DNA of 13,427 nt from JBOHER01 sp050701115 (GTDB lineage Bacteria > Actinomycetota > Actinomycetes > Mycobacteriales > Pseudonocardiaceae), in the NCBI GenBank assembly GCA_050701115.1, contig JBOHER010000396.1, forward strand, positions 1 through 13,427, read 5' to 3'. Below the pieces are notes generated by a model. The model was not told the origin of the DNA, made no database searches, and worked only from the letters and a program-made list of their open reading frames with translations. Every line of letters starts with the position of its first letter. Position 1 is the stretch's first letter. This document shows positions 12,461 through 13,427 of this stretch, in pieces. The position numbers and the translations under genes were made by a program.

Positions 12461-13410
12461 ATGCGTGCGACGAGGCTCGCGATTCCGGCCGTTCTCGCGC
12501 TGCTGCTCGCGGTGGTCAGCCCCGCGACGGCGGCGGGCGAGGACGACTACCCGGTGCCGTGGCACTTCGGCCCCGCTATCGCCGCCCAGCTCGCCGACCC
12601 GGACAGCCCGGCGCCAACGACTGGTCCTGCTCCCCGAGCGGCGCCCACCCCAACCCGGTGATCCTGCTGCACGGGTTCACCGCCAACCAGACCGTCAACT
12701 GGCAGACCTTCTCCCCGCTGCTGGCCAATGAGGGCTACTGCGTGTTCACCCTCACCTACGGCACCAAGGACAACGTCGGCACCCCGCAGTACCAGCCGGG
12801 CGGGCTCACGCCGATGGAGGACAGCGCCGAGGAGCTCGCCGCGTTCGTGGACATGGTGCTGGCCGCGACCGGTGCGGCCGAGGTGGATCTGCTCGGCCAT
12901 TCCGAAGGCACCCTGATGCCCAGCTACTATGTGCGGTTCCTCGGCGGAGCATCGTTTGTGGACAACTACGTCAGCCTGACGCCCCTGTGGGAGGGCACGT
13001 CGCTGCTCGGCCTTGCCGCGCTGTACGGGTACGGGGAAGCATTCGGGTTCAAGCCGATCGTGGACGGGGCCTTCGCACCCTGGTGCGGCTCGTGCACCCA
13101 GTTCCTGCGCGGGTCGGACTATCTGAAGAAGCTGCACGCGAAGGGGATCTTCGACCCCGCGGTGACCTACACCAACATCGTGACCCGCTACGACCAGGTG
13201 GTCGTCCCCTACACCAGCGGCATCGCCGAAGGCGACAACATCACCAACATCGTGTTGCAGGACGACTGCTCGCGTGATTACAGCGACCACGCCGCGGTCG
13301 CTGTGGACAAGAACGCGGCAGGTCATGTACTCAACGCATTGGATCCGGCGAACCCCAAGCCCGTCGGCTGCCACCTGGTGACCCCTGTCGGCTCCTGGCA
13401 GGCGAGCTGA
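12461..13410 (+). pseudogene. Secreted alpha/beta hydrolase (lipase/esterase) with a one-base frameshift
   Basis: Translation starts at ATG 12461 with GGAG 6 nt upstream (12451-12454) and gives a signal peptide (MRATRLAIPAVLALLLAVVS, then PATAA; cleavage near residue 25). This frame ends at 12661. From about 12610 the true protein continues in another frame as GANDWSCSPSGAHPNPVILL to the stop at 13410. Adding one C at the CCC before 12610 joins them as ...ADPDSPGANDWS..., a protein of about 316 aa. The hydrolase has oxyanion loop LLHGF, nucleophile Ser148 (GHSEG), Asp245 (RYDQVV) and His277 (YSDHAAV) in fused numbering, and several Cys. This matches actinobacterial secreted class-2 lipases (PF01674-like). 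The rest of the gene is undamaged, so a recent deletion or a sequencing error is as likely as decay. Confidence 0.8.
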
Positions 13411-13427
13411 AGGTGGCCTTCGGTGCC

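Noticed and set aside
12461..12661. Separate 66-aa secreted Pro-rich peptide
   Set aside because: Its signal peptide is exactly what the frameshifted lipase downstream lacks, and the Pro-rich end is the lipase sequence read in the wrong frame.
13411..13427. A further gene after the lipase
   Set aside because: Only 17 bases remain; no start or ribosome site can be judged.

Overview
The window is high-GC DNA (by eye roughly two thirds G+C, strong G/C at third codon positions, many GTG starts) from an actinobacterium. Protein sequences and gene order suggest a member of the Pseudonocardiaceae (Amycolatopsis / Saccharomonospora / Prauserella type), but the exact genus cannot be read from this alone. 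The backbone is the conserved block known from Mycobacterium tuberculosis as Rv3667 (acs) - Rv3669 - Rv3670 (ephE) - Rv3671c (marP) - Rv3672c - Rv3673c - Rv3674c (nth) - Rv3675 - Rv3676 (crp) - Rv3677c - Rv3678c - Rv3678A. Several genes are inserted here relative to that order: a VIT/CCC1 transporter, nhaA, an MFS transporter, a second Nudix hydrolase and a secreted lipase.

Layout. 1-141: C-terminal end of acetyl-CoA synthetase, followed closely by a VIT-family metal transporter (148-882). 896-3751, plus strand: nhaA, a holin-like two-TM membrane protein and an EphE-like alpha/beta hydrolase; a Crp-like palindrome lies ahead of nhaA. 3741-3845: a long, nearly perfect inverted repeat between two convergent operons. 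3856-7246, minus strand: an operon transcribed nth - tlpA-like - CoA-type Nudix - marP, with 4- and 8-nt gene overlaps and a possible 18-codon ORF linking the last two. 7402-8509, plus strand: a small membrane protein and crp, ended by a strong intrinsic terminator. 8574-8874: a relatively AT-rich intergenic region with a three-half-site operator. 8875-10221: an MFS transporter whose 3' end overlaps the convergent metallo-beta-lactamase gene by 126 nt. 10096-12321, minus strand: operon DUF4177 - ridA-like - NUDT19-like Nudix - MBL hydrolase. 12461-13410: a secreted alpha/beta hydrolase (lipase) interrupted by a one-base frameshift.

Functional themes are envelope and pH/ion homeostasis (NhaA, MarP, VIT), periplasmic redox (TlpA-like), DNA repair and nucleotide or cofactor hygiene (Nth, two Nudix enzymes, RidA) and cAMP-type regulation (Crp). 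Nothing looks like a phage defence system, CRISPR array, transposase or RNA gene. The points most worth a second look are the intergenic inverted repeat, the missing nucleophile in the EphE-like protein, the small coupled ORF before marP, the operator before the MFS gene, the Crp-like site before nhaA, the convergent overlap, and the frameshifted lipase.
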